In this document: positions 1 through 6,542 of the stretch, one piece after another
How the letters are laid out: the number at the start of each line of letters is the position of its first letter
Position numbering within the stretch: position 1 is the first letter of the stretch
Assembly (NCBI GenBank): GCA_017632095.1
Contig: JAGBSA010000234.1
Span: 1-7,634 of the forward strand
Origin: Bacteroidales bacterium
GTDB lineage: Bacteria > Bacteroidota > Bacteroidia > Bacteroidales > P3
Reading direction: 5' to 3'
Length of the DNA: 7,634 bases
The notes under the pieces: model-generated
What the model was told of the DNA's origin: nothing
What the model saw: only the letters and a program-made list of their open reading frames with translations
Database searches by the model: none
Made by a program: the position numbers and the translations under genes

Positions 1-474
1 ATATGCACAGAGCCGCCAATGTGTTACATATCCCTTAGAAAGACACGTCATTCCCACGAAATAATATCAAGAACGAAATGCTTCGTTATAAACCTTACAA
101 CCAAGGAACTTTGCAAGGCAACGGATTGGTGCGGAGTGCGTTCAGGCAGAGACTATAACAAATTCAAAGAAACAGGACTTACTGCCGTAAAATCTCAAAA
201 CATTAACGCACCTTACATAGATGAAAGTCCGTTGTGTATAGAATGCGAAGTGATTGAAATAAAAGAGTTAGGCTCTCATGATATGTTTATAGCCAAAGTT
301 GTAGGCGTTCTTGCCGATGAAAGATACATCAATTCCGAAAGCGGATTATTCGATTTGGAATCAGCAGGCCTCCTATCCTATTCCCATGGCAAGTATTATT
401 CGTTGGGAGAACGACTTGGCTTTTTCGGCTATTCCATACAGAAAAAGAAGAATACACAAAAGCGTAAAAAGTAA
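1..474 (+). CDS. Flavin reductase-family protein, 5'-truncated by window edge
   Basis: The frame is open from base 1 (ICTEPPMCYISLRK...), so the ATG at 19 is internal and the N-terminus lies outside the window; 157 residues are visible of a family usually about 190 long. The visible part fits the FMN-binding flavin reductase-like/flavoredoxin family: the PPMCYISLRK strand, FVINLTT, a CGVRSGRDYNKF segment, SPLCIECEV, the LGSHDMFIAKV strand, and a C-terminal LGERLGFFGYS followed by a Lys-rich tail. Members bind FMN as cytoplasmic dimers and either reduce free flavin with NAD(P)H or act as electron carriers; the exact substrate cannot be read from the sequence. It is transcribed away from the left edge and ends 24 bases before a strong terminator, so it is the last gene of its unit. 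It converges on the dehydrogenase gene and has no evident link to the hydrogenase cluster. Family is confident; role is open. Confidence 0.88.
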   Translation: MCTEPPMCYISLRKTRHSHEIISRTKCFVINLTTKELCKATDWCGVRSGRDYNKFKETGLTAVKSQNINAPYIDESPLCIECEVIEIKELGSHDMFIAKVVGVLADERYINSESGLFDLESAGLLSYSHGKYYSLGERLGFFGYSIQKKKNTQKRKK

Positions 475-498
475 ATAAATCGCAATAACAACTATATA

Positions 499-540
499 GC
501 GGAAACAAATTCAATTTTAAGAATTCGTTTCCGCTTTTTC
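499..540 (+). terminator. Intrinsic terminator after the flavin reductase gene
   Basis: A 14-base inverted repeat (GCGGAAACAAATTC at 499-512 and GAATTCGTTTCCGC at 521-534) forms a stem with one A.C mismatch around an 8-base AATTTTAA loop. It is followed directly by TTTTTC. The T-run lies on the plus-strand side only, so it serves the flavin reductase gene and not the opposing dehydrogenase. Confidence 0.88.
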
Positions 541-599
541 TTATCCGTAGCACTTTTTCTTGATTTAGCCTTTCTTGGTTTGGGTAAAATAAGTCTTCT

Positions 600-637
600 T
601 TTTAATTTTCTGAAACTTGATTTTAATTTTCTAAAAC
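600..637. repeat. Short direct repeat, two 17-base copies 21 bases apart
   Basis: Copies at 600-616 and 621-637 share TTTTAATTTTCT followed by GAAAC or AAAAC, one mismatch in 17. It lies between the two convergent genes. The AT-rich composition makes a chance or slippage origin plausible. No function is evident. Confidence 0.5.
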
Positions 638-660
638 GCCGTTTCGTTCATGCTGAAACG
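624..660 (-). terminator. Possible weak terminator of the dehydrogenase gene
   Basis: Reading the minus strand past the dehydrogenase stop, CGTTTC (660-655) can pair with GAAACG (645-640) around a 9-base loop; a competing pairing of 662-657 with 648-643 also exists. It is followed by GCGTTTTAGAAAATT, an imperfect T-rich tract. The stem is only 6 bp and the tail is interrupted, so this is a weak candidate. The rest of the 213-base convergent gap (475-687) holds only the strong plus-strand terminator and a short direct repeat. Confidence 0.3.
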
Positions 661-687
661 AAGTTCCGCTGAAAGTTGATTCAAGTT

Positions 688-1620
688 CTATTTCGCTAAA
701 TATTCGTCTAAGTTTCTTAGAATAATATCTACTCTTATTGAAAAGCTTTCTTGTGTTGCAAAGGCTACGTGTGGAAGTAACAAGGTGTTTTTTGCATTTA
801 GCAATGGGTGATTTGCTTGCAATGGTGGCTCGTATTCATATACGTCTATTGCTGCTCCGGCTATACGTTCTTGGTTTAACATATCTGCTAATGCTGAATT
901 GTCTATAACGGCTCCGCGTGCTGTGTTTACGATTATTGCTGTTGGTTTACAGAGTGAAAGCATTTCTTTGCTTATCAAGCCTTGTGTGTGTTCTGTCAGT
1001 GGAACGTGAAGGCTGATTATGTCGGAGCGTTGCATCAAATCTGAAAGCGAGGTGTATTCTATTTGCATTGATTTTGCCTCTTGGCGTTTTGTGCGAGAGT
1101 ATGCCAAGATGCAACAACCAAAGGCTTTCAATATTTCTGCTGTTTTCAAGCCTATTGCTCCTGTTCCTACAATTCCGACTGTCTTTCCGTGCAGTTCGCG
1201 TCCTAAGATATTGTTTCTGCCTTGCAAGGCACGAGTTGAGGCGTCGAAAGCGGTGATTTGTCTATACACATCTAACATCATGCCTACTGACAACTCGGCT
1301 ACGGCTTGTGTTGCATAACCTGAGGCGTTGCGAATCAAGATTCCTTTTTCTTTACAATAGTTTTGGTCTATGTGGTCTAAGCCTGTAAATGCTACATTCA
1401 AGAATCGCAAGTTCGGACATTGCTCTAAAACATTGCGAGTCAATTTTATATTTGATACAATGACGACTTCGGCATCTTTCATTCTTTCAATCAGCGTCGG
1501 TTCATCTTCTTTTCTATCCGGGTAAACGACAAATTCACAACCTTTATCTGCGTATTGTTTTGCTAATTCTTCTGCTCTCTCTCGACTTATCCCTATGGGT
1601 TCTACTGCTACTACTTTCAT
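688..1620 (-). CDS. D-2-hydroxyacid dehydrogenase (NAD(P)-dependent)
   Basis: Complete at 310 residues, the usual length of the family that includes glyoxylate/hydroxypyruvate reductase, D-lactate dehydrogenase and the SerA core. It interconverts a 2-oxoacid and a D-2-hydroxyacid in the cytoplasm. The N-terminal half carries substrate-domain motifs (VAFTGLDHID near 76-85). The Rossmann domain has the dinucleotide loop VGIVGTGAIG (148-157). The catalytic triad is visible as Arg235 (NTARGAVID), Glu264 (YEYEPP) and His284 (LLPHVAFAT). After the second Rossmann strand the sequence is AYSRTKR (173-179): basic and Ser residues replace the acidic residue of NAD-specific members, so NADP(H) use is plausible (inference). 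The substrate cannot be assigned. The gene has its own leader and is separated from the hydrogenase operon by a terminator, so it is likely expressed independently. Confidence 0.92.
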   Translation of the reverse strand: MKVVAVEPIGISRERAEELAKQYADKGCEFVVYPDRKEDEPTLIERMKDAEVVIVSNIKLTRNVLEQCPNLRFLNVAFTGLDHIDQNYCKEKGILIRNASGYATQAVAELSVGMMLDVYRQITAFDASTRALQGRNNILGRELHGKTVGIVGTGAIGLKTAEILKAFGCCILAYSRTKRQEAKSMQIEYTSLSDLMQRSDIISLHVPLTEHTQGLISKEMLSLCKPTAIIVNTARGAVIDNSALADMLNQERIAGAAIDVYEYEPPLQANHPLLNAKNTLLLPHVAFATQESFSIRVDIILRNLDEYLAK

Positions 1621-1655
1621 ATATTTCGTTTTTTTGTTTTCGTTGTTTCGATATG

Positions 1656-1678
1656 CAAATTTAATAATTTATATCAAA
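1656..1678 (-). promoter_or_regulatory. Candidate Bacteroidetes-type promoter for the dehydrogenase gene
   Basis: On the minus strand TAAATTTG (1663-1656) matches the Bacteroidetes -7 element TAnnTTTG about 36 bases before the ATG. A TTTG lies upstream (1678-1675), but the gap between them is only 11 bases, shorter than the roughly 20 expected for a -33 element. The -7 match is good and the -33 assignment is doubtful. It sits just downstream of the hydrogenase operon terminator, as expected for an independent promoter. Confidence 0.35.
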
Positions 1679-1712
1679 GCATTGGCTTATTTTTTGAGTA
1701 ATTCGCACTAAT

Positions 1713-1743
1713 AAAAAAAAGCCCCGATAAATTCGAGGCTTTT
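1713..1743 (-). terminator. Intrinsic terminator closing the hydrogenase operon
   Basis: On the minus strand AAAAGCCTCGA (1743-1733) pairs with TCGGGGCTTTT (1727-1717) around an ATTTA loop, an 11-bp stem with one T.G wobble, continued by four more T (1716-1713). It begins 27 bases after the stop of the last hydrogenase gene. It separates the operon from the dehydrogenase gene on the same strand. Confidence 0.92.
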
Positions 1744-1770
1744 GATTGTTTGTGTCTTTTTATATTCTTA

Positions 1771-3198
1771 CTACTTGGTTGTAGGTAAAATTTGACGTGC
1801 AGCAGTTTTTGGATTGTTGATTGTGTCGCATCCATTTACGCAACCGCCTGGACATGACATTACTTCTATGAAGTTTCCTGGACATTTGCCCGATTTTGCG
1901 TATTGTGTCAATTGACGGATAACTTGTTTGTTCAAACCGTCGATTACAACTTCTTTTACTACGTTTGGATCCGGCGCTGTTGCTTTTACAGACTCTGTAA
2001 CACCACTTATCATCGCAAATCCTCTTCCGTGTCCTGCTATGTTTGGATCGAATTCCATTGGTTCTAAGCTTTCCAAATCTAATTCTGTTGCTTTGAACAA
2101 TGCTTCCAATTCTTCGTAGCTTATTACGTAATCAACAATGTCTTTATACAAATAGCTTTCGCTTCTCTTTCCTACGCAAGGTGCTACCATTACTGTTATA
2201 GCATTTGGATCTTTTTCCTTAACGTATTGTGCTGTATAAACCATTGGAGAATATGTTGTTGAAACATATTGTTCCATTTCCGGCAAATGCTTACGAACAA
2301 GATTCATCCAACTTGGACAGCATGATGTTGTCATGAAAGAAGCACCTTCTTCCATACGTTCGATAAATTCTTCTCTTTCTTTTTCTGTGGTGATGTTAGC
2401 TCCCAATGCCACTTCTACTACATCTGAGAAACCTAATTTCTTTATACCTGTCAAAACTTTGCCATAGTCTGCTTTGAATTGTCCTCCCAATGATGGAGCT
2501 ACCATAGCTACTACATTCTTTCCAGCTTTCATTTCTCTGAAAATATCTATCAAGAATGTCTTTTCAAATATTGCTCCAAATGGACAAGCAACCATACATT
2601 TTCCACAATAGATACACTTATCTGGATCGATGTGTTCTACTCCGTGTTCGTCTTTTGAGATTGCTCCTACCGGACAACTTTCTTCACATGGTACAGGTTG
2701 ATAAATGATTGCGTGGAATGGACAAGCATCCATACACATTCCGCAACTTACACACTTCTCTGGATCGATGTGTGCTTGCTTTTCACCAACTGTGATAGCT
2801 CCTTTCTTACATGCGTAAGTACATGGTCTTGCAACACATGCTCTACATAGGTTGGTTACTATGTATTTGTTTTTAACACATGAAGAACAAGCTTCATCAA
2901 CTACGGTCATCATAACCGATGTTTTATCTTGTCTCTCTTCTGCTAACTTTGCATAATGTGATAGAGGGTCCAATTCATCTACTTCATCATAAACATTGAA
3001 TCCCAACAAAGCCATTACTTTGTACTTTACTACTGCTCTTTCCTTATGTACACAGCATCTTATGTTTGTTCCGTGTACCTTTGGTCTCATTTCCAACGGA
3101 AGTCGATCAATCTTTTCAACCAACTCGTCATTTACAATAAGACGAGCCAATCTTGCCAATATTTCTCGGCGAATTTCAACTGCGTTATTAATTGCCAT
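1771..3198 (-). CDS. Group B-like monomeric [FeFe] hydrogenase
   Basis: A 475-residue [FeFe] hydrogenase, probably cytoplasmic (no signal peptide or membrane segment), catalysing 2H+ + 2e- <-> H2, most likely with ferredoxin. Residues 1-100 form an unnamed N-terminal domain with a Cys pair (48, 49) and then C104/C107. An iron-sulfur region follows: C118-x2-C121-x4-C126-x3-C130, C149-x2-C152-x2-C155-x3-C159, C171-x3-C175, and C195-x2-C198-x2-C201-x3-C205. The H-cluster domain has all three signatures: TSCCPSW (291-297; C293 equals the proton-relay Cys and C294 is a cluster ligand), APCVGKRSE (339-347; C341 ligand, K344), and EVMSCPGGC (445-453; C449 and C453 ligands). An extra Cys457 follows the third motif. 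The architecture and the Ala-Pro-Cys second motif point to group B, the type common in gut Bacteroidales, rather than the clostridial group A. It is last in the operon, 26 bases after a small ferredoxin gene, with a terminator behind it. HydE/F/G maturases must be encoded elsewhere. The group call is by pattern, not by phylogeny. Confidence 0.9.
   Translation of the reverse strand: MAINNAVEIRREILARLARLIVNDELVEKIDRLPLEMRPKVHGTNIRCCVHKERAVVKYKVMALLGFNVYDEVDELDPLSHYAKLAEERQDKTSVMMTVVDEACSSCVKNKYIVTNLCRACVARPCTYACKKGAITVGEKQAHIDPEKCVSCGMCMDACPFHAIIYQPVPCEESCPVGAISKDEHGVEHIDPDKCIYCGKCMVACPFGAIFEKTFLIDIFREMKAGKNVVAMVAPSLGGQFKADYGKVLTGIKKLGFSDVVEVALGANITTEKEREEFIERMEEGASFMTTSCCPSWMNLVRKHLPEMEQYVSTTYSPMVYTAQYVKEKDPNAITVMVAPCVGKRSESYLYKDIVDYVISYEELEALFKATELDLESLEPMEFDPNIAGHGRGFAMISGVTESVKATAPDPNVVKEVVIDGLNKQVIRQLTQYAKSGKCPGNFIEVMSCPGGCVNGCDTINNPKTAARQILPTTK
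2579..2773 (-). repeat. Internal duplication encoding two ferredoxin half-modules
   Basis: Segments 2579-2635 and 2717-2773 align over 57 bases without gaps with 9 mismatches by eye, at a spacing of 138 bases (46 codons). They share an identical 15-base end, TCTGGATCGATGTGT. They encode the paired HIDPxKC...CGxCM.ACPF modules around C149-C159 and C195-C205 of the hydrogenase. Two-[4Fe-4S] domains arose by duplication, but this DNA-level similarity is higher than protein constraint alone usually leaves. Recent gene conversion between modules is possible. Confidence 0.6.
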
Positions 3199-3224
3199 TG
3201 TTTTGTGTTATGTTTTTTATGTTA

Positions 3225-3479
3225 TTATCTTTCTAATCCTAATTGTTTGTAAATTTCGTCTAACAACTTGTCTTCAGTGCATTCTTCCAACAATACATCT
3301 CCTACTTTTGCATAAGGCGGTTTTGCAACACCTTCATTTTCATGGCAACCTAAGCAAGCTGATCCGATTATTTCTACTTTGTTTTTAATCTCTTCTGGCA
3401 AATTTTGTTTCATTTTTGCCAATTCTTGTCCTCCCGTAATGTAGCAATATGTTCCTACACAAATTCTTACGTTTAACAT
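3225..3479 (-). CDS. Small thioredoxin-fold [2Fe-2S] ferredoxin, CxxC variant
   Basis: An 84-residue protein resembling the NuoE/HydC-type thioredoxin-like [2Fe-2S] ferredoxin domain. It begins MLNVRICVGTYCY, giving C7-x4-C12 after the first strand. The second Cys pair is C42-L-G-C45 (GSACLGCHENEG), a CxxC spacing where the family norm is CxxxC. A fifth Cys, C67, lies in the last third. If a cluster forms, C7, C12, C42 and C45 are the likely ligands (inference). Its place 26 bases upstream of the group B-like hydrogenase and 46 bases downstream of the phosphatase suggests that it carries electrons to or from the hydrogenase or forms a subunit of it. No flavin-binding NuoF-like partner is present, so it is not an obvious bifurcating complex. 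Start: the ATG at 3479 directly precedes the first core strand. Confidence 0.78.
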   Translation of the reverse strand: MLNVRICVGTYCYITGGQELAKMKQNLPEEIKNKVEIIGSACLGCHENEGVAKPPYAKVGDVLLEECTEDKLLDEIYKQLGLER

Positions 3480-3525
3480 ATCTATTCTATTTTATTATTT
3501 ATTTATTATGAATTATGTTACTTGA

Positions 3526-4725
3526 TTAAATAAATTTCAACCTTACTTCTTTCATGAATTTTTCTTCAAGAAGCATTGCTATATTTTTAACTACGTTTCG
3601 ACGTATTTCCAATTCCACAGGCAGTGATGGATCTTGATGAGCTACGTTTATCTTTGTTCCAACAACTAAGTCTATTATGTCGGCGTCTAATATCATTCTA
3701 TATATCTCCCAAGCAGGTCCCTCTCCTTGTACATTATTATTCATTCCTTTTCTTAATAATTCTGACAATGCACCGAGTGTGATTATACCCTCTGTCATCA
3801 AATCTATTCCTTCCATTTGTGATGAAGGTGGTAAACCTGCAGCAATATCATCTATGTTTACGGTAATCTCTCTCTTTAATTCTCTTGATAGAATTTGAGA
3901 TGTAGTACCTCCACAAACTATCTTCTTACCTTTATATAAATTTACTATTTCTGCCAAATATTTGTCTTTGCTTTCTGAGAAAGGAGGTCCTGTACATATT
4001 AACAAGCGACGAGGTTCTCTAACATAAAGTACTACACACGATGTGTCATCTTTCGGTTTTAATATATCATTTAGCTCCGCCTGTTTTACTATACGCATAG
4101 ATAATTCTCTTGCTGATATACGCGGATGTTTCTCTATTAACTCTTTAACAAAATCATTGATTCCATCTTCCCAACCAAAAGGCATATCTATATTTCCTAT
4201 ACCTGATTGGCTCACTCCATCGGAAAAACAAATCAATCTATCTTCTTTTTTGAGCTTTAAGTCGGAAATCTTAATTACTCTCTCATCTTGATGTTCCCCT
4301 TCAGCCTCTCGCTTAATTACTATTTCGTTTGAATCAATCTTATAAATCGAATTATCTCTTACTAACAATAATGGAGGATTATCAAATTCAACTATCTTTG
4401 CCTCCCCATCAGAATCTACATCTACAATTGTAAATGTGGAATAGCTAATATTTCTAACGCTATCTACAGGCAAGGTATCCATTATTGCTTTAATTGTTCG
4501 CAAGATAGGTTCGTGACGAACACGAAAGTTCATTGCCATAGAAGCTGTCATTGTTGAAAGTACATTTGCCTTAACTCCGCTTCCCAAGCCATCTGATAAT
4601 ACAACAATATTTCTGTTTTCTCCGACGCACTTACGCAACAAAACACAATCTCCACAAACAATATTGTTAAATTTATTGTTTTGATAACTTCCAACCTCTA
4701 TAAAGAACTTCTCTTTTTCTAACAT
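3526..4725 (-). CDS. SpoIIE/PP2C-type protein phosphatase with unassigned C-terminal domain
   Basis: A 399-residue cytoplasmic protein without transmembrane segments. Residues about 1-237 form a SpoIIE-like PPM Ser/Thr phosphatase domain: CGD (24-26), LSDGLGSG (43-50, metal-binding D45), ICFSDGVSQSG (165-175, D169) and KPKDDTSCVVL (223-233, D226/D227). All metal-binding Asp positions appear intact, so an active Mn/Mg-dependent phosphatase is expected. Residues about 240-399 form a second domain I cannot name, with CTGPPFSESKD, IVCGGTTSQILSREL, DLMTEGIITLGAL and GTKINVAHQDPSLPVELEIRRN. The gene starts 11 bases after the HydS-like gene stop, so the two are surely co-transcribed. Phosphatase-linked sensory [FeFe] hydrogenases are a recognised arrangement (group C3 in the HydDB scheme, from memory). 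The substrate is unknown; SpoIIE and RsbU homologues dephosphorylate STAS anti-anti-sigma factors, but none is encoded here. Cysteines at 24, 27 and 33 surround one catalytic Asp. Confidence 0.87.
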   Translation of the reverse strand: MLEKEKFFIEVGSYQNNKFNNIVCGDCVLLRKCVGENRNIVVLSDGLGSGVKANVLSTMTASMAMNFRVRHEPILRTIKAIMDTLPVDSVRNISYSTFTIVDVDSDGEAKIVEFDNPPLLLVRDNSIYKIDSNEIVIKREAEGEHQDERVIKISDLKLKKEDRLICFSDGVSQSGIGNIDMPFGWEDGINDFVKELIEKHPRISARELSMRIVKQAELNDILKPKDDTSCVVLYVREPRRLLICTGPPFSESKDKYLAEIVNLYKGKKIVCGGTTSQILSRELKREITVNIDDIAAGLPPSSQMEGIDLMTEGIITLGALSELLRKGMNNNVQGEGPAWEIYRMILDADIIDLVVGTKINVAHQDPSLPVELEIRRNVVKNIAMLLEEKFMKEVRLKFI

Positions 4726-4736
4726 CTCGATTCGAT

Positions 4737-6524
4737 TTAGAGTTCAAAGGTTATAGGTTCTGACTCTTTCTTTCCACCATCTTGATGCGACTCAACAATG
4801 GAATTAAGCATAGCCTCAGTATAAGAAGCATTTTCCCCTAACAAAAAGGCTATCTTTTGTACAACCTTCATATTTTCCATTATCACTTCTTGTGTTCGTT
4901 TCAAGACAAGATCTTTTCTAACCTCAGGGGCATGAAGGTTCTGTAAGATACCACACACAAGAGAATGATCTTGAACAGAAAATACCGATAAACTATAATA
5001 GTCATCGCCATTTCTGATATCTTGTTCTATTACATCAACACCCGTACTCAACACAGAGGAGAAAAAACGATGGAATGATAATAGTTTTGTTATATCTGCT
5101 CCATACAAACCTGGATTTGCATCAAATATCATCTTAACCTCATCTCCTAAAATATCAGCAAATTTTTCATTTGCATCTACTATTTTAAGATCATCATTTA
5201 CAATAACAATACCTTGAGGCAATTTTTTTAGGAGAATATTGGTTTTGTCCTGAGCTATTCTTCTCATATAGGACACACACATATCATTCTCTGCTCTTCC
5301 ATCTATCAAAGCCTTTGCAAAAGATTGACAACTATCATATCCACAACCTCCACAATTCAACTCATCTGATTCATTCTTTTTATTAACTCTTAACAACGCT
5401 TGCTGAATTTCTTGTTGTGTATACTTTTTACCTTCAATCTCTGGTATGTAAGAATAATCTGTTTTAATGTCAAGTTTATCGTAAACTTCTTTATGTGGAT
5501 TGTTAGTCTCACCAACCTCTACCCCTTGCAAAACTTTAATACGTTTTGATGCTGATGAACTTGCTACATTAGAGCAAGGCCCTTTTATACATCCTCCTTC
5601 GCAAGCCATAAGTTCAAGGAAGGTTTTACAATCTTTTGATAACTGCTCACTGTCTTCAAGAATCTCTTTTATATTTGACATACCCGAAAATGTCATATAT
5701 CGAACCTTAACATCACCCATGTTATGATTGATTCTTGCTTCAACAGTTGTGATAGAGTTCATCATATTTGCTAACATTCCTCCGTCAATAGGATAAAGAT
5801 TTCCCCTTGTAGCGGAGAATGGATAAAAGACATCTTCTTCGGTAGGCTTCATAAACTCAAAGTATATGCCCATATCCTCAAATAGTTCTTTTATTTCCTT
5901 AAACGTCAAAACAAAATCTATCTTATCTCCGAACTCATCCAATTCACTCTTCTTTGAAGCACATGGACCTACAAAAGCAACTTTAGCATCAGGATGTAAT
6001 TCCTTTAGGAATGCGGCATGAGCTACCATAGGCGAATAAATAGGTGCTATGGCTGATGAGCATTGTGGATAATACTTTCTTATCAATTGTACGGCAGTTG
6101 GACAACATGATGAAATATAAACACCATTAGAAGGTTGTTCATCTAACCATTTCTTAGTTTCTTCGGCAACCTTCTCGGCACCTATTGCTGTTTGTGAAAC
6201 CTTCCAAAATCCTGCTTCTCTGAATGCAGCAATTACCATTCCTATTTCCTCACTCGCATACTCGCTTAAGTAACTTGGTGCAAGTGAAACGATGATTTTT
6301 TCATTTCTCATCAAGGATTGTTTCACCTCATCTAAATCATTGCGTATTTTCTTAGCATTTGCGGGACATATAAGCGTACACATACCACAATAAATACACA
6401 ATTCCGGTATTATAGAAGCCGAACCAGATTGTATTTTAATCGCTTTAACAGGACAAGCCTTTATACACTTATAACAATCTTGGCAATTATTCTCTTCAGT
6501 ATAAACAGGAGGCAAGGGTTTCAT
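4737..6524 (-). CDS. hydS: Sensory-type [FeFe] hydrogenase with PAS domain (HydS-like)
   Basis: A 595-residue cytoplasmic protein. Domains in order: a two-[4Fe-4S] ferredoxin domain (C14, C17, C20, C24; C43, C46, C49, C53); a catalytic H-cluster domain with SSCCP (138-142, C141 ligand, C140 at the proton-relay position), GPCASKKSE (186-194, C188 ligand, K191) and ELMACEGGC (304-312, C308 and C312 ligands); a Fes-type four-Cys [4Fe-4S] motif (C391-x2-C394-GYDS-C399 ... C416); a PAS domain (about 432-530, opening LPQGIVIVNDDLKIVDANEKF); and a C-terminal helical segment (about 535-578). This is the group C sensory hydrogenase layout, in which slow H2 turnover is thought to report H2 or redox state through the PAS domain. 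The Gly before Pro-Cys in the second motif replaces the Met of catalytic group A enzymes. The next gene is a phosphatase, the likely output partner. The start codon lies 18 bases after the preceding ferredoxin gene. The sensory role is inferred from architecture and context. Confidence 0.9.
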   Translation of the reverse strand: MKPLPPVYTEENNCQDCYKCIKACPVKAIKIQSGSASIIPELCIYCGMCTLICPANAKKIRNDLDEVKQSLMRNEKIIVSLAPSYLSEYASEEIGMVIAAFREAGFWKVSQTAIGAEKVAEETKKWLDEQPSNGVYISSCCPTAVQLIRKYYPQCSSAIAPIYSPMVAHAAFLKELHPDAKVAFVGPCASKKSELDEFGDKIDFVLTFKEIKELFEDMGIYFEFMKPTEEDVFYPFSATRGNLYPIDGGMLANMMNSITTVEARINHNMGDVKVRYMTFSGMSNIKEILEDSEQLSKDCKTFLELMACEGGCIKGPCSNVASSSASKRIKVLQGVEVGETNNPHKEVYDKLDIKTDYSYIPEIEGKKYTQQEIQQALLRVNKKNESDELNCGGCGYDSCQSFAKALIDGRAENDMCVSYMRRIAQDKTNILLKKLPQGIVIVNDDLKIVDANEKFADILGDEVKMIFDANPGLYGADITKLLSFHRFFSSVLSTGVDVIEQDIRNGDDYYSLSVFSVQDHSLVCGILQNLHAPEVRKDLVLKRTQEVIMENMKVVQKIAFLLGENASYTEAMLNSIVESHQDGGKKESEPITFEL

Positions 6525-6542
6525 GACTTCAAAATATTAGAT

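Noticed and set aside
19..21. ATG as the start of the flavin reductase gene
   Set aside because: The six codons before it encode family-typical sequence (ICTEPP), so the true start lies left of the window.
329..553. A 74-codon minus-strand open frame overlapping the flavin reductase 3' end and its terminator
   Set aside because: It is antisense to a recognised gene and runs through the terminator hairpin; its product looks random.
2996..3388. A 130-codon plus-strand open frame opposite the start of the group B-like hydrogenase
   Set aside because: It is antisense to two well-supported genes, spans their junction, and its hydrophobic low-complexity product resembles no family; it is an overlap artefact.
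3480..3525. Separate promoter for the ferredoxin/group B hydrogenase pair in the 46-base gap
   Set aside because: The gap is AT-rich but has no TAnnTTTG match, so there is no positive support for an internal promoter.
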